Shown in pieces: positions 1-8,117 of a stretch of 64,000 bases of DNA. The position numbers and the translations under genes are program-made. The notes below the pieces were generated by a model. The model had not been told where the DNA came from. It saw only the letters and a program-made list of their open reading frames with translations, and made no database searches. This DNA comes from Thermus parvatiensis (GTDB taxonomy: Bacteria > Deinococcota > Deinococci > Deinococcales > Thermaceae), in NCBI RefSeq assembly GCF_001535545.1, contig NZ_CP014141.1:1808822-1872821 (forward strand), in the 5' to 3' direction. Positions within the stretch are counted from its first letter, which is position 1. Each line of letters begins with the position of its first letter.

Positions 1-471
1 TACCCTGAGGACCCGGAGCTGGAGCTCATCGTGGAGATCGTGGACCGGGAGGGGAAGCAACACCTCCGCCACTTCCGCTGGAACGGGGTCACCTGGGAGA
101 CCCCCAAGGGGAAGAAGGGGGAGCGCAAGGCCACGGCGGTTCCTCAAGGCCCCTTGAAGGTCGGGGAGGACTACTTCCTCGGCTTCGCCCCCGAGGAGGC
201 CGTGGCCCTGGAGGCGGCCCTAAGGCGGGGGGAGGCCCCGGGGCTCAAGTACCTCCTCTGCCCCAGGTGCCGCACCCGGATCTTCTACGCCTACGCCGCA
301 AACCCCCAGGGGCTCGCCTGCCCCACCTGCGGCAACCCCACCCTCCTCTTTAAGACCCTCACCGGGGAGGAGCGGAAGGACCCCCTCGAGGCCCTGGCGG
401 AGGAACAGAGGCGGCTCAGGCTCGCTTTGGAGGAGCTTCTGGCCTACCTCAAGCGCAAGCTGGGTCCTTAG
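1..471 (+). CDS. Zinc-ribbon protein, partial at the left edge
   Basis: The reading frame is open from the first base, so the true start lies outside the window; the GTG at 31 is only an internal candidate. The visible part has two CxxC pairs (CPRC and CPTC) about 25 residues apart, which is a zinc-ribbon arrangement, followed by a charged helical tail rich in Leu, Arg and Glu. The stop codon is one base from the start of the Clp1-like gene, so the two are probably cotranscribed. I do not recognise the family; a nucleic-acid-binding or regulatory role would be a guess. Confidence 0.75.
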   Translation, partial: YPEDPELELIVEIVDREGKQHLRHFRWNGVTWETPKGKKGERKATAVPQGPLKVGEDYFLGFAPEEAVALEAALRRGEAPGLKYLLCPRCRTRIFYAYAANPQGLACPTCGNPTLLFKTLTGEERKDPLEALAEEQRRLRLALEELLAYLKRKLGP

Positions 472-472
472 G

Positions 473-1174
473 ATGCTCCTTCTTCTGGGCCCCACGGATG
501 CGGGAAAGACCACCCTGGCCAGGAGGCTCCTCCAGAAGGCGGGCGAGGCCTTTCTCCTGGATCTGGACCCGGGGCAGGGGGCCCTTCCCGGGACCTTCTC
601 CTTTTTCCTCCACCGGGAGGGGCGCCTCTTCCTCGTGCGCCGGACCCTTTTGGGCACCCTCTCCCCGGCGGGGGCGGAGGCGAAGGCCCTGGTGGCCGCC
701 CTGCGCTTAGCCCGCCTCATCCCCCCGGGAAGCCCCGCGGTGGGGGACACGGACGGGCTTCTGGACCCGGAATACCGCCTCCTCCAGGTGGAGGCCCTAA
801 ACCCCGTGGAGGTGGTGGTCCTGGGTGCGGAGGGCCTCTATAAGGCCCTCGCCTGGCGGAAGGACCTCAGGGTGCGCCTCCTCCCTCCCCTCCCCGAGGC
901 CCGGAGGAAGACCCTGGCAGAGAGGCGGAAAAACCGGCAGGAAAGGCTCCTCGCCCACTTTCGGGAGGCGGGGCCAAAGCTTGCCCCCCTCGAGGGCCCG
1001 CCCCTCTGGGACCGCCTCTACGGCCTCCTGGACCCCGAGGGGTTCTTCCTGGGCTACGGGCGGCTCCTCGCCTTCGGAGGTGGGGAGGGGCTCTTCCTCA
1101 CCCCGGCCAAGGGCGAGGTGGCCAAGGCCATCCCCACCCGCCTCGCCCTTCCTACCCCCGCACTACCAGGTTGA
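473..1174 (+). CDS. Clp1/Grc3-like P-loop protein (possible polynucleotide 5'-kinase)
   Basis: The 233-residue protein begins almost directly with a Walker A motif (GPTDAGKTT at residues 6-14). This is followed by DLDPGQG, the motif that typically follows the P-loop in Clp1/Grc3-type polynucleotide 5'-hydroxyl kinases. Their known role is phosphorylating RNA 5'-OH ends; whether this bacterial protein does so is inference. A second conserved-looking segment (VGDTDGLLD) could hold further catalytic residues. The gene sits one base after the zinc-ribbon gene, and its 3' end overlaps the 3' end of leuS on the other strand by 23 bp. Confidence 0.7.
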   Translation: MLLLLGPTDAGKTTLARRLLQKAGEAFLLDLDPGQGALPGTFSFFLHREGRLFLVRRTLLGTLSPAGAEAKALVAALRLARLIPPGSPAVGDTDGLLDPEYRLLQVEALNPVEVVVLGAEGLYKALAWRKDLRVRLLPPLPEARRKTLAERRKNRQERLLAHFREAGPKLAPLEGPPLWDRLYGLLDPEGFFLGYGRLLAFGGGEGLFLTPAKGEVAKAIPTRLALPTPALPG

Positions 1175-3787
1175 GGATCCTCCCCGGCACATAAATCTCC
1201 TTCACCACCTCCTTGCCCTCGAGGTGGGCCCTTACGTTTCGCACCTTAAGGGCCTCGGCCTTGGCCACCTCCAGGGGAGCGTCCTTGGGGATCCTTATCG
1301 TCCCCCGCACCCTTCCGTTCACCTGGACGGCCACCTCCACCACGTCCTTCTCCAGGGCCTTCTCGTCCAGCTCGGGCCAGCCCGCCTCAAAGAGGCTATC
1401 GGGCCAGAACCAGTGCCAAAGCTCCTCGGCGAGGTGGGGGGCGAAGGGGAAGAGCATCTGCAGGTAGTAGCGGATGACGGTGCGGTAGACCGGGGTGACG
1501 GGGCGGTCCTTGCGGTACTCGTAGAGGACGTTCAGGAGCTCCATGAGGGCGGCGATGGCGGTGTTGAAGCGCAGGGCCTCGAGGTCCTCCGTCACCTTCT
1601 TCAAGGTGGCGTGGAGCTTCCGGTAAAGCTCCCTGTCGGCCCCCGCAAGTTCCTCCGCCTGGAACCGCCCGCTGGTGGCCAGGAGGGCCTCCTTGTCCTC
1701 GGCCACCCGGCGCCACACCCGGTTCAGGAAACGCCAGGCCCCCTGGACCCCCTCCTCGGTCCAGACCATCTCGTTCTCCGGGGGCGCGGCGAAGAGGATG
1801 GTGATGCGGGCGATGTCCGCCCCCTGCTCCTTCACGAAGGGCCCCACCATGACCCCGTTGCCCTTGGACTTGCTCATGACGGCGGGCTTCCAGAGGTGGA
1901 GGGTGCCGTCCTCGTGGGGGCGGAGCTCGGCCCCCATCTTCTTCACCTCCTCCAGGGTAAGCTCGCTCTGGGGGATCTCCAGCCGGATGCGGGTGGGCTC
2001 GGGGAGGCGCACCACGCTTCCTTCCACCTCCACGGGGCCGAAGTCCGTCCAGGCCATGACCATGCCCTGGGTGAAGAGGCCCTTAAAAGGCTCCTCCACC
2101 TTCACCATCCCCAGGTCGTGGAGAAACTTGGTGAAGAAGCGGCTGTAGAGGAGGTGAAGCACCGCGTGCTCCACCCCGCCGATGTACTGGTCCACGGGCA
2201 TCCAGGCGTTGGCCTTTTCGGGGTCAAAGGGGAGGCGGTCGTTTTTGGGATCGGTGTAGCGGAGGTAGTACCAGCTGGAGTCAAAGAAGGTGTCCATGGT
2301 GTCGGTGTCCCGCTTGGCGGGGCCACCGCACTTGGGGCAGGTGGTCTCGTAGAACTCGGGGTGGGCTTCAAGGGGGCTCTTCCCCTTAGGGCGGATGTCC
2401 TCCACGTCCTTGAGGTCGGGAAGGAGGACGGGAAGCTCCTCCTCGGGGACGGGCACCACCCCGCAGGCCTCGCAGTGGACCATGGGGATGGGGGTCCCCC
2501 AGTAGCGCTGGCGGCTTATGAGCCAGTCCCGGAGGCGGTAGGTGACCCGGCCCTTCCCCAGGCCCTTTTCCTCCAGCCAGGCGATGACCCGCTTCTTCCC
2601 CTCCTCGCTTGGCGTGCCGTCAAAGGGCCCCGAGTTCACCATGATCCCGGGCTCCTCGTAGGCCCTTTCCAAAGGCTCAGGGAGGGGTTCACCGGGCCGT
2701 TCAATCACCTTCTTGATGGGAAGGCCAAACTTCTTGGCGAACTCAAAGTCCCGCTGGTCGTGGGCGGGCACAGCCATGATGGCCCCGGTGCCGTAGCCAA
2801 AGAGCACGTAGTCGGCGGTCCAGATGGGGATCCTCTCCCCGGTGGCGGGGTTTAGGGCGTAGGCTCCGAGGAAGACCCCGGTCTTCTCCCTGCCTTCCGC
2901 CTGGCGCTCAATCTCCGTCTTGCGCTTGGCGGCCTCCACGTAGGCCAGGACCTCTTCCCGCCTTTCGGGGGCGGCAAGCTTTAGGGTCAGGGGGTGCTCC
3001 GGAGCGAGCACGAGGAAGGTGGCCCCGAAGAGGGTGTCGGGGCGGGTGGTGAAGACGGGGATCTTCACCTCCTTCCCCTCCACGGGGAAGAGGATCTCCG
3101 CCCCCTCGGAGCGGCCGATCCAGGCCCTTTGCATGGCCTTGACCTTCTCGGGCCAGTTGAGGCCCTCGAGGTCCTTGAGGAGCCTTTCAGCGTAGGCGGT
3201 GATGCGCAGGTACCACTGCTCCAGCTCCCGCTTCTCCACGGGGGTGTCCTCGTGCCGCCAGCACCGCCCCTCCACCACCTGCTCGTTGGCGAGGACCGTC
3301 TGGCACTTGGGGCACCAGTTGACGAGGCCCTTCGCCCGGTAGGCCAGGCCCTTTTCCCACATCTTGAGAAAGATCCACTGGTTCCAGCGGTAGTACTCGG
3401 GCTCGCAGGTGGTGACCTCCCGGTCCCAGTCGTAGAGGATGCCCATGAGCCGGAGGCTCTCCTTGGCCTGGCGGATGTTCGCGTAGGTCCAGTCCTTGGG
3501 GTGGACGCCGAACTTCAGGGCGGCGTTCTCCGCCGGAAGGCCAAAAGCGTCCCAGCCCATGGGGTGGAGGACCTCGTAGCCCTGCATCCGGCGGAAGCGG
3601 GCCAGGACGTCCCCCATGGTGTAGTTCTTCAGGTGGCCCATGTGCAGGTCCCCGAGGGGTAGGGGAACATGACGAGGACGTACTGCTTCCCTCGACCCCC
3701 CGGGAGGTCCTTGGCCTTCATGAATCCCTTCTCCTCCCAGAAGCGTTGCCACTTGGCTTCGATGGCGTGCGGGTTGTACTTCTCCAT
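1152..3787 (-). CDS. leuS: Leucyl-tRNA synthetase (one-base frameshift near the N-terminus)
   Basis: Charges tRNA-Leu with leucine in the cytoplasm. The class I signature HMGHL follows the N-terminus, the KMSKS-type loop reads MSKSKG, and zinc-binding CPKC and CEAC/CPKC pairs are present around a large CP1 editing domain. The start chosen is ATG at 3787, preceded by GGAGGAG. The first 43 codons are in another frame from the rest. At 3650-3653 the run CCCC (GGGG on the coding strand) needs one more base, which restores PYPSGDLHMGH and gives 878 aa, the length known for Thermus LeuS. This is probably a sequencing error. An attenuator-like leader precedes the gene. Confidence 0.97.
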
Positions 3788-3798
3788 GGCTCCTCCTC

Positions 3799-3847
3799 AA
3801 AAAAGCCCCTCCCTAGGAGGGAAGGGGCCCCAAAAACCCTTCCCCCC
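3799..3847 (-). terminator. Attenuator: competing antiterminator and terminator hairpins before leuS
   Basis: On the minus strand a GC-rich hairpin (arms within 3805-3828) is followed by six U (3799-3804). It is a textbook intrinsic terminator lying immediately before the leuS Shine-Dalgarno sequence and start. Upstream, 3837-3844 can pair with 3819-3826, which is the 5' arm of the terminator, so the two structures exclude each other. Together with the leader ORF at 3849-3872 this is the layout of ribosome-mediated transcription attenuation. Confidence 0.7.
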
Positions 3848-3848
3848 G

Positions 3849-3872
3849 CTAGGGACGTAGGGACGCGCGCAC
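3849..3872 (-). CDS. Putative leuS leader peptide (7 codons, one Leu)
   Basis: The ORF reads GTG CGC GCG TCC CTA CGT CCC TAG, giving fMet-R-A-S-L-R-P. It begins 6 nt after the -10 box TATCAT, the leaderless spacing seen at other genes in this window. The only leucine codon is CTA, which is scarce in this GC-rich genome. A ribosome stalled with CTA in its A site would leave the antiterminator arm free. One at the stop codon would cover it. The function is inferred from geometry only. Confidence 0.55.
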   Translation of the reverse strand: MRASLRP

Positions 3873-3878
3873 GCCCCC

Positions 3879-3884
3879 ATGATA
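3879..3884 (-). promoter_or_regulatory. -10 box of the leuS transcript (TATCAT)
   Basis: TATCAT on the minus strand, 6 nt before the leader ORF start. No strong -35 is visible 17 nt upstream, where the sequence is GC-rich and close to the rpsA terminator. Confidence 0.5.
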
Positions 3885-3916
3885 CGCCTTGGCGCCGGGG
3901 CGCTTCCACACGAAGG

Positions 3917-3944
3917 CCCCGCGCCGGGAAGGTCCGGCGCGGGG
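3917..3944 (-). terminator. rpsA terminator hairpin
   Basis: A perfect 11-bp stem CCCCGCGCCGG / CCGGCGCGGGG with a 6-nt loop starts about 15 bp after the rpsA stop codon. There is no clear U run, so termination may be imperfect, but the stem is very stable. Confidence 0.65.
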
Positions 3945-3958
3945 CCCGGCCCAGGGCC

Positions 3959-5569
3959 TCAGCCCTGGGTCTTCTCCCCGGCCTCGTCCTCGAGGCCCAG
4001 GCTCGCCAAGAGGTCGCCGTAGAGGTCGCCGAGCTTCACCGTGGCCGTGGTGGTGGGCACGCTGGACGCGTCGTAGAGGTTGTACTCCGCCACGGCCCCG
4101 TACTCGTACTCCCTCCGGTCCTCCCGGCGGGGCGCCCCCTTGCGGCGGGCGCGCTCCTTGCCCGAGCGGGCGCGCCGGGGCCGCTCCTCCTCCTGGGGCA
4201 GGGGGGGCGGAAGGAGGCGCTTGCGGGAAAGGGAGACCCGCTGCTCCACCGGGTCAATGTTGAGGACCACGACCTCCATCTCGTCCCCCTTCTTGAAGAG
4301 GGCAGCCGGGTTCTCCACCTGTTTGTGGTCCAGCTCGGAAACGTGGACGAGCCCCTCAATGCCGGGCTCAATCTCCACAAAGACCCCGAAGTCCGTGACC
4401 CCGGTAACCTTGCCCTTCAGCACGGTGCCGGGCGGGTACTTCTCGGTGAGCTGCTGCCAGGGATCGGGCTGGGTCTGCTTGAGGCCAAGGGAGAGGCGGC
4501 GCTCCTTGGGGTCCAGGCGCAGGACCACGGCCTCCACCTCGTCCCCCTCCTTCACCACCTCGGAGGGGTGCTTGGGCCGCTTGGTCCAGGAGAGCTCGGA
4601 GATGTGGATTAGGCCCTCGAGGCCCGGCTCCACTTCCACGAAGGCCCCAAACGGCGTGAGGCCCACCACCTTGCCCCGGACCCGGGTGCCCACGGGGTAC
4701 TTCTCCGCCACCGTGGTCCAGGGGTCGGGGATGAGGGCCTTGATGGAGAGGTTGACCCGCTCCTTCTCGGGGTCCACGGAGAGGACCTGGGCCTTCACCT
4801 TCTGGCCCTTCTGGATCACCTCGCGGGGGTGGTTGAACCGCCCCCAGGTGATCTCGGAACGGTGGACCAGGCCGTCCACGGGGCCCAGGTTGACGAAGAC
4901 CCCGAAGTCGGTCACCTCCACCACGGTGCCCTCCACCACCTGGCCGGGCTCGAGGCTCTTGAGGAAGGCCTCCCGGGCCTTCTTCTGCTCCTCCTCCAGC
5001 ACCGCCCGGCGGGAGAGGATGACCCGGCCCTTACGGCGGTGGAACTCAATGATCTTCGCCAGGACCTGCTGGCCCACGAACTCGTCCAGGTTCGGGACGC
5101 GCCTGAGGTCCAGCTGGGAGGCGGGCATGAAGCCCTGGACACCGTCCAGCTCGGCGACCACGCCCCCCTTCACCCGCTCCTTGATGGTCACGGTGACGGG
5201 CTCGCCCTTCTCGTAAAGCTCCTGGATCCGGTCCCACTTCTCCTGGGCCTCGATCTTCTTCCGGGAGAGCAGGATCTGGCCCGTCTCGGGGTCCACCCGG
5301 AGCACCTGGACCTTCACCTCGTCCCCAGGGCTCAGAAGGTTCCTGAGTTCCTCCTCGGAGAGGGGCTTGGTGGTGAGCTGGTTGAAGGGGATGATGCCCT
5401 CGGTCTTGGCGCCGATGTCCACCGCCACGCCTTCCGAGCCCACCAGAACCACCTTGCCCGTCAGGATCTGCCCGGGGCGCACGCGCTTCTCCAGCCGGGC
5501 CTCCGTCTCCTGAAGGGCCGCTTCCATGCTGAAGGTCTGTTCCGGGGTCTGGGTCGCCTTGTCTTCCAT
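3959..5569 (-). CDS. rpsA: 30S ribosomal protein S1
   Basis: 536 residues, the length of Thermus S1. It holds five S1 (OB-fold) repeats, roughly residues 33-100, 115-185, 200-270, 287-357 and 373-443. Hallmark segments such as TDFGVFVNL, TPFGAFVEV and TDFGVFVEI are visible. A basic Arg/Lys-rich stretch and an acidic C-terminal tail follow. S1 binds mRNA on the small ribosomal subunit and helps start translation. The gene has its own promoter (5671-5699), a structured leader and a downstream hairpin, so it is transcribed alone. Confidence 0.97.
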   Translation of the reverse strand: MEDKATQTPEQTFSMEAALQETEARLEKRVRPGQILTGKVVLVGSEGVAVDIGAKTEGIIPFNQLTTKPLSEEELRNLLSPGDEVKVQVLRVDPETGQILLSRKKIEAQEKWDRIQELYEKGEPVTVTIKERVKGGVVAELDGVQGFMPASQLDLRRVPNLDEFVGQQVLAKIIEFHRRKGRVILSRRAVLEEEQKKAREAFLKSLEPGQVVEGTVVEVTDFGVFVNLGPVDGLVHRSEITWGRFNHPREVIQKGQKVKAQVLSVDPEKERVNLSIKALIPDPWTTVAEKYPVGTRVRGKVVGLTPFGAFVEVEPGLEGLIHISELSWTKRPKHPSEVVKEGDEVEAVVLRLDPKERRLSLGLKQTQPDPWQQLTEKYPPGTVLKGKVTGVTDFGVFVEIEPGIEGLVHVSELDHKQVENPAALFKKGDEMEVVVLNIDPVEQRVSLSRKRLLPPPLPQEEERPRRARSGKERARRKGAPRREDRREYEYGAVAEYNLYDASSVPTTTATVKLGDLYGDLLASLGLEDEAGEKTQG

Positions 5570-5598
5570 GCCGCCTCTATCCTCCTCTAGCCTTCTGC

Positions 5599-5643
5599 CA
5601 CACGAAAAGGAGGGGGAGAGCCACTACTCCCCGCTCTCGTGTG
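5599..5643 (-). promoter_or_regulatory. Structured 5' leader of rpsA
   Basis: Between the promoter and the rpsA start, CACACGA (5599-5605) pairs with TCGTGTG (5637-5643). Inside this stem a second stem of GGGGAG with CTCTCCCC can form. S1 in other bacteria represses its own translation through a leader structure; a similar role here is inference. Confidence 0.5.
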
Positions 5644-5670
5644 CACAAGCCCCGAAGGGCATACTCCCCC

Positions 5671-5699
5671 TTTATACCACCCCTCCTCCCGTTTGCCAA
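5671..5699 (-). promoter_or_regulatory. rpsA promoter
   Basis: On the minus strand TTGGCA (5694-5699) and TATAAA (5671-5676) are 17 bp apart, a near-consensus sigma-A promoter reading into rpsA. The leader is about 95 nt. Confidence 0.8.
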
Positions 5700-5737
5700 G
5701 ACCTCGCCCCAGGCCTGGGCCCTATCCGCCCTCGCGC

Positions 5738-5765
5738 TTGACAAGGCCGCGCCTTTTGCTAAACT
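5738..5765 (+). promoter_or_regulatory. tRNA-Leu promoter
   Basis: TTGACA (5738-5743) and TAAACT (5760-5765), 16 bp apart, lie 25 bp before the mature tRNA 5' end. Confidence 0.8.
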
Positions 5766-5790
5766 GATGCTTGCGCTGAGGCGCGCCCAC

Positions 5791-5877
5791 GCCGGGGTGG
5801 TGGAACTGGTAGACACGCCATCTTGAGGGGGTGGTGCCCGCAAGGGCGTGCGGGTTCAAGTCCCGCCCCCGGCACCA
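5791..5877 (+). tRNA. tRNA-Leu (anticodon GAG)
   Basis: The acceptor stem GCCGGGG pairs with CCCCGGC, and CCA is encoded. The D arm is GTG/CAC and the anticodon stem is CCATC/GGTGG. The loop TTGAGGG gives anticodon GAG, which reads CUC and CUU. The long variable arm typical of class II Leu tRNAs (around GCCCGCAAGGGCGT) precedes a T arm with GGTTCAAGTCC. The gene lies alone, with its own promoter and a hairpin after it. Confidence 0.96.
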
Positions 5878-5882
5878 AACCG

Positions 5883-5903
5883 AGGCCCGAAAGGGCCTTG
5901 TTT
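5883..5903 (+). terminator. tRNA-Leu terminator
   Basis: AGGCCC-GAAA-GGGCCT followed by TGTTT, six bases after the CCA end and just before the tsaE start. Confidence 0.65.
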
Positions 5904-5908
5904 CGCTT

Positions 5909-6346
5909 ATGCGGCTCCTTCTCTCGCGCAAGCTTTCGCGCCTCGAGGACACCCAGGCCCTGGCGGAGGAGGTCCTAGGCCTCCTCCCCCGGGGCGCCCT
6001 TGTGGCCCTCGAGGGCCCCTTGGGCGCAGGCAAGACCACCTTCGTGGGCTTCCTCGCCCGGGCCCTGGGCTTCCCCGGCCGGGTCACGAGCCCCACCTAC
6101 ACCCTCATCCACACCTACCCCACCCCCGAGGGGCCCGTGGTCCACGCCGACCTCTACCGCCTGAAGGACCCCTCCCTCCTCCTCGGCCAGCTGGAGGCCG
6201 CCCTGGAGGGGGCACGGCTCGGCCTGGTGGAGTGGGGGGAGCCCCGCCTCCTCGGGGCGAGCCACCTCCTTAGGCTTTCGCCGGAAGGGGAGGCCCGCCG
6301 GGCCGAGCTATGGGAGGTCGGCCCCGGCGAGGAGGAGGGCGTCTAG
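5909..6346 (+). CDS. tsaE: tRNA t6A biosynthesis ATPase TsaE
   Basis: 145 residues with the Walker A motif GPLGAGKTT near residue 38, then TSPTYTL, VVHADLYRL and LVEWGE, the conserved order of the TsaE/YjeE family. TsaE works with TsaB and TsaD to put t6A on A37 of ANN-decoding tRNAs. The start chosen is ATG 5909; an upstream extension would run into the tRNA gene. The 3' end overlaps the convergent thioredoxin gene by 39 bp. Confidence 0.92.
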   Translation: MRLLLSRKLSRLEDTQALAEEVLGLLPRGALVALEGPLGAGKTTFVGFLARALGFPGRVTSPTYTLIHTYPTPEGPVVHADLYRLKDPSLLLGQLEAALEGARLGLVEWGEPRLLGASHLLRLSPEGEARRAELWEVGPGEEEGV

Positions 6347-6793
6347 CAAGGCCTCCCGGCCCGCCCGCCCGGCGAAGAGGGCCACCACCTTCCCCTCCCG
6401 GTCCACCACGAAGGTCCAGGGCTGGCCCAGGACCTTGAACCGGGCCGCCACCTCGTGGGGCCGGTCCCGGTCCGAGGCCAGGAGGGGGATGAAGCGGGGG
6501 TAGGCCTTCATGTACTCCAGAACCACCTCCCTGGTGTCCCGGGGCTCCCGGCTGATGACGTAAAAGGGGACCCCCGTCTCCTCCGCCACCCGGTGCAGGC
6601 GGGGGAACTCCGCCTTGCACACCGTACACCAGCTGGCCCAAAAGACGATGACCGCAGGCTTTGGCATCGTCGCCGGGGTCACGGGCTGGCCTTTGGGGTC
6701 CAAAAGGAGGAAATCGGGGAGGGGCTCGCCCGGCTTCACCGCCAGGGCCAGGCTCAACGCGCCCGCCACGAGAAGGGTCCAGAGTTTGGTCAT
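6308..6793 (-). CDS. TlpA-like exported thioredoxin-fold protein
   Basis: 161 residues. The N-terminus (MTKLWTLLVAGALSLALAV) is a signal peptide or anchor, followed by a thioredoxin/AhpC-TSA fold with active site WASWCTVCK, the cis-Pro region LGQPWTFVVD and a C-terminal helix. TlpA/ResA-type proteins reduce disulfides outside the membrane, for example in cytochrome c maturation. The active site CTVC differs from the usual CPPC, so its redox potential may differ. The substrate is unknown. Confidence 0.85.
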   Translation of the reverse strand: MTKLWTLLVAGALSLALAVKPGEPLPDFLLLDPKGQPVTPATMPKPAVIVFWASWCTVCKAEFPRLHRVAEETGVPFYVISREPRDTREVVLEYMKAYPRFIPLLASDRDRPHEVAARFKVLGQPWTFVVDREGKVVALFAGRAGREALLDALLLAGADLP

Positions 6794-6836
6794 GGCTTCA
6801 GTATGGCAGAAGAGGTTTTGAAAAGGGCGAACGCCC

Positions 6837-7319
6837 TCACCGGGGACGGCGCAGGCGCTTCAGGCCGTGGTCGGGCCGGATCCCGTCCGCGAGGAGGTGG
6901 AGCCACTGGGAGGCGTAGTAGCCGAGCAGGCCGAAGCCCCACAGCTCCGGGGGAAGGTCCAAGGAGACCTGGAGGCCCAGCGTCCAGCGCAGGACCAGGA
7001 GGAGGAGCCCCACCCAAACCCCCAGGTAGGCGAGCCGGGTGAGGGGCCCAAGCAGCCAGGTGTGGGAGAGGCCCCGGTGCCTAAAGAGCCAGCCGTATGG
7101 GCGCCAGAAGGCGGCAAAAATCCCCCAGCGGCGGCTCGCCCTCACCCCCCGCTCCGCCAGGTCTAAGTCGGGGGAAAGGAGGTAAGTGCCCGCCAGGTAG
7201 GCGAGGCCGAAAGCCCAGGCCCGGGGGTCCTCCGGAGAGCCCCCCGCCGCCAGGTGGGCCAGGGCCAAGCCGCCCAGCGCCGCCAGGTTCAAGGCCTCGT
7301 GGGCGCGCCCCGAGGGCAT
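6837..7319 (-). CDS. DUF2227-like membrane/metal-binding protein
   Basis: 160 residues. It carries the motifs SPDLDL and HRGLSHT, and a further HLLAD near the end, conserved His and Asp positions that resemble the DUF2227 putative metal-binding family. Two hydrophobic helices (LAYLGVWVGLLLLVLRW and FGLLGYYASQWLHLL) suggest membrane association. The function is unknown. The gene follows the cyanophycinase-like gene by 7 bp and may share its transcript. Confidence 0.7.
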   Translation of the reverse strand: MPSGRAHEALNLAALGGLALAHLAAGGSPEDPRAWAFGLAYLAGTYLLSPDLDLAERGVRASRRWGIFAAFWRPYGWLFRHRGLSHTWLLGPLTRLAYLGVWVGLLLLVLRWTLGLQVSLDLPPELWGFGLLGYYASQWLHLLADGIRPDHGLKRLRRPR

Positions 7320-7326
7320 GCCCCGA

Positions 7327-8040
7327 TTATAGGCTGGGAAGGGGGAAGCGCTCGCCCGTGGAGAGGACGTCCACCCTCAGGCCGCGGACGCCCCGGCCCG
7401 TGTACTCGGCCCCGCCGGCGTCCACCAAGGTGACCCCGCCCGCCCACACCTCCCCGAGGCCCCGAAGGAGGCGGAGGGCGGTGTTTTCCAAGAGGCCGAG
7501 CCCCACGAGGTCGGGGTTGTCCGCCACCAGGCGGGAAAGGGCCAGAAACCGCCCCCGCTCCTCCACCCGGGGAAGGAGGGCGAGCCCCCTGAGGAGGGCG
7601 AGGCCGAACCCCGCCCGGACCTCGCCCTCCAAGGCGTAAAAGGCCGCCTCGCCCAGGAGGCCGGCGGCCTCCCCCACGGCCACCACCCCGCCCTCCTGGC
7701 GGTAAACCTCGGCGAGGGCCTGCAGGAGGAGGCTATTGCGGATGAGGTCCAGGAACTCCGGCAGGCTCTCGGCGGCGAGGATCACCAGGGGGCTTTCCGC
7801 CACCCGCCGGGCCACCTCGGGGTCAAAGGCCTCCTCCCGGCGCCGGAGGTAGACCACCCGGCCCCGCCTGAGGCCCAGGTCGCGGTAGACGAGGCGCCAG
7901 GCCTCGGCCAGGTCCCGCAGGGCGTACGGGATAAGAAAAAGGGCCTCCCCGCGGGCCTCCTCAATAAGCCGGGCCTCCACCCGGTTGAGGGCGCCCCGCA
8001 AGGGGTCCGCGGTGAGCAAGGCGAAGTAGCCCTGACGCAC
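7327..8040 (-). CDS. Cyanophycinase-like (peptidase S51) protein lacking the nucleophile
   Basis: 237 residues from GTG 8040, chosen because GGAGGTG lies just upstream. The fold resembles cyanophycinase/peptidase S51: a central GEAAGLLGEA segment aligns with the family's GTSAGA nucleophile elbow, and DNPDLVGLGLLENTAL resembles the family's later GIDENTA motif. The serine is replaced by Ala, so peptidase activity is unlikely. It is divergent from the tetR-carD pair with less than 80 bp between start codons. Confidence 0.65.
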   Translation of the reverse strand: MRQGYFALLTADPLRGALNRVEARLIEEARGEALFLIPYALRDLAEAWRLVYRDLGLRRGRVVYLRRREEAFDPEVARRVAESPLVILAAESLPEFLDLIRNSLLLQALAEVYRQEGGVVAVGEAAGLLGEAAFYALEGEVRAGFGLALLRGLALLPRVEERGRFLALSRLVADNPDLVGLGLLENTALRLLRGLGEVWAGGVTLVDAGGAEYTGRGVRGLRVDVLSTGERFPLPSL

Positions 8041-8104
8041 GCTTTCACCTCCCCTGTACCTCCTAGGGTAGCGCACCCCTCATGAAAGGGGAAGGACGGT
8101 GTGG

Positions 8105-8110
8105 TAGACT
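8105..8110 (+). promoter_or_regulatory. -10 box for tetR-carD (TAGACT)
   Basis: TAGACT ends 7 nt before GTG 8118, the leaderless layout repeated at many genes in this window. Confidence 0.5.
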
Positions 8111-8117
8111 GGGGGTC

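Noticed and set aside
825..2855. A 676-codon open frame antisense to leuS, and many other long antisense frames (for example 4829-5590 and 20232-21320)
   Set aside because: High GC leaves few stop codons in other frames. These translations are rich in Gly, Pro, His and Arg, have no recognisable domains and lie opposite well-identified genes.
3799..3884. A T-box riboswitch before leuS or the aminotransferase
   Set aside because: I find no T-box core sequence (AGGGTGGNACCGCG) or specifier-loop architecture in either leader; the leader ORF plus exclusive stems explain the sequence better.
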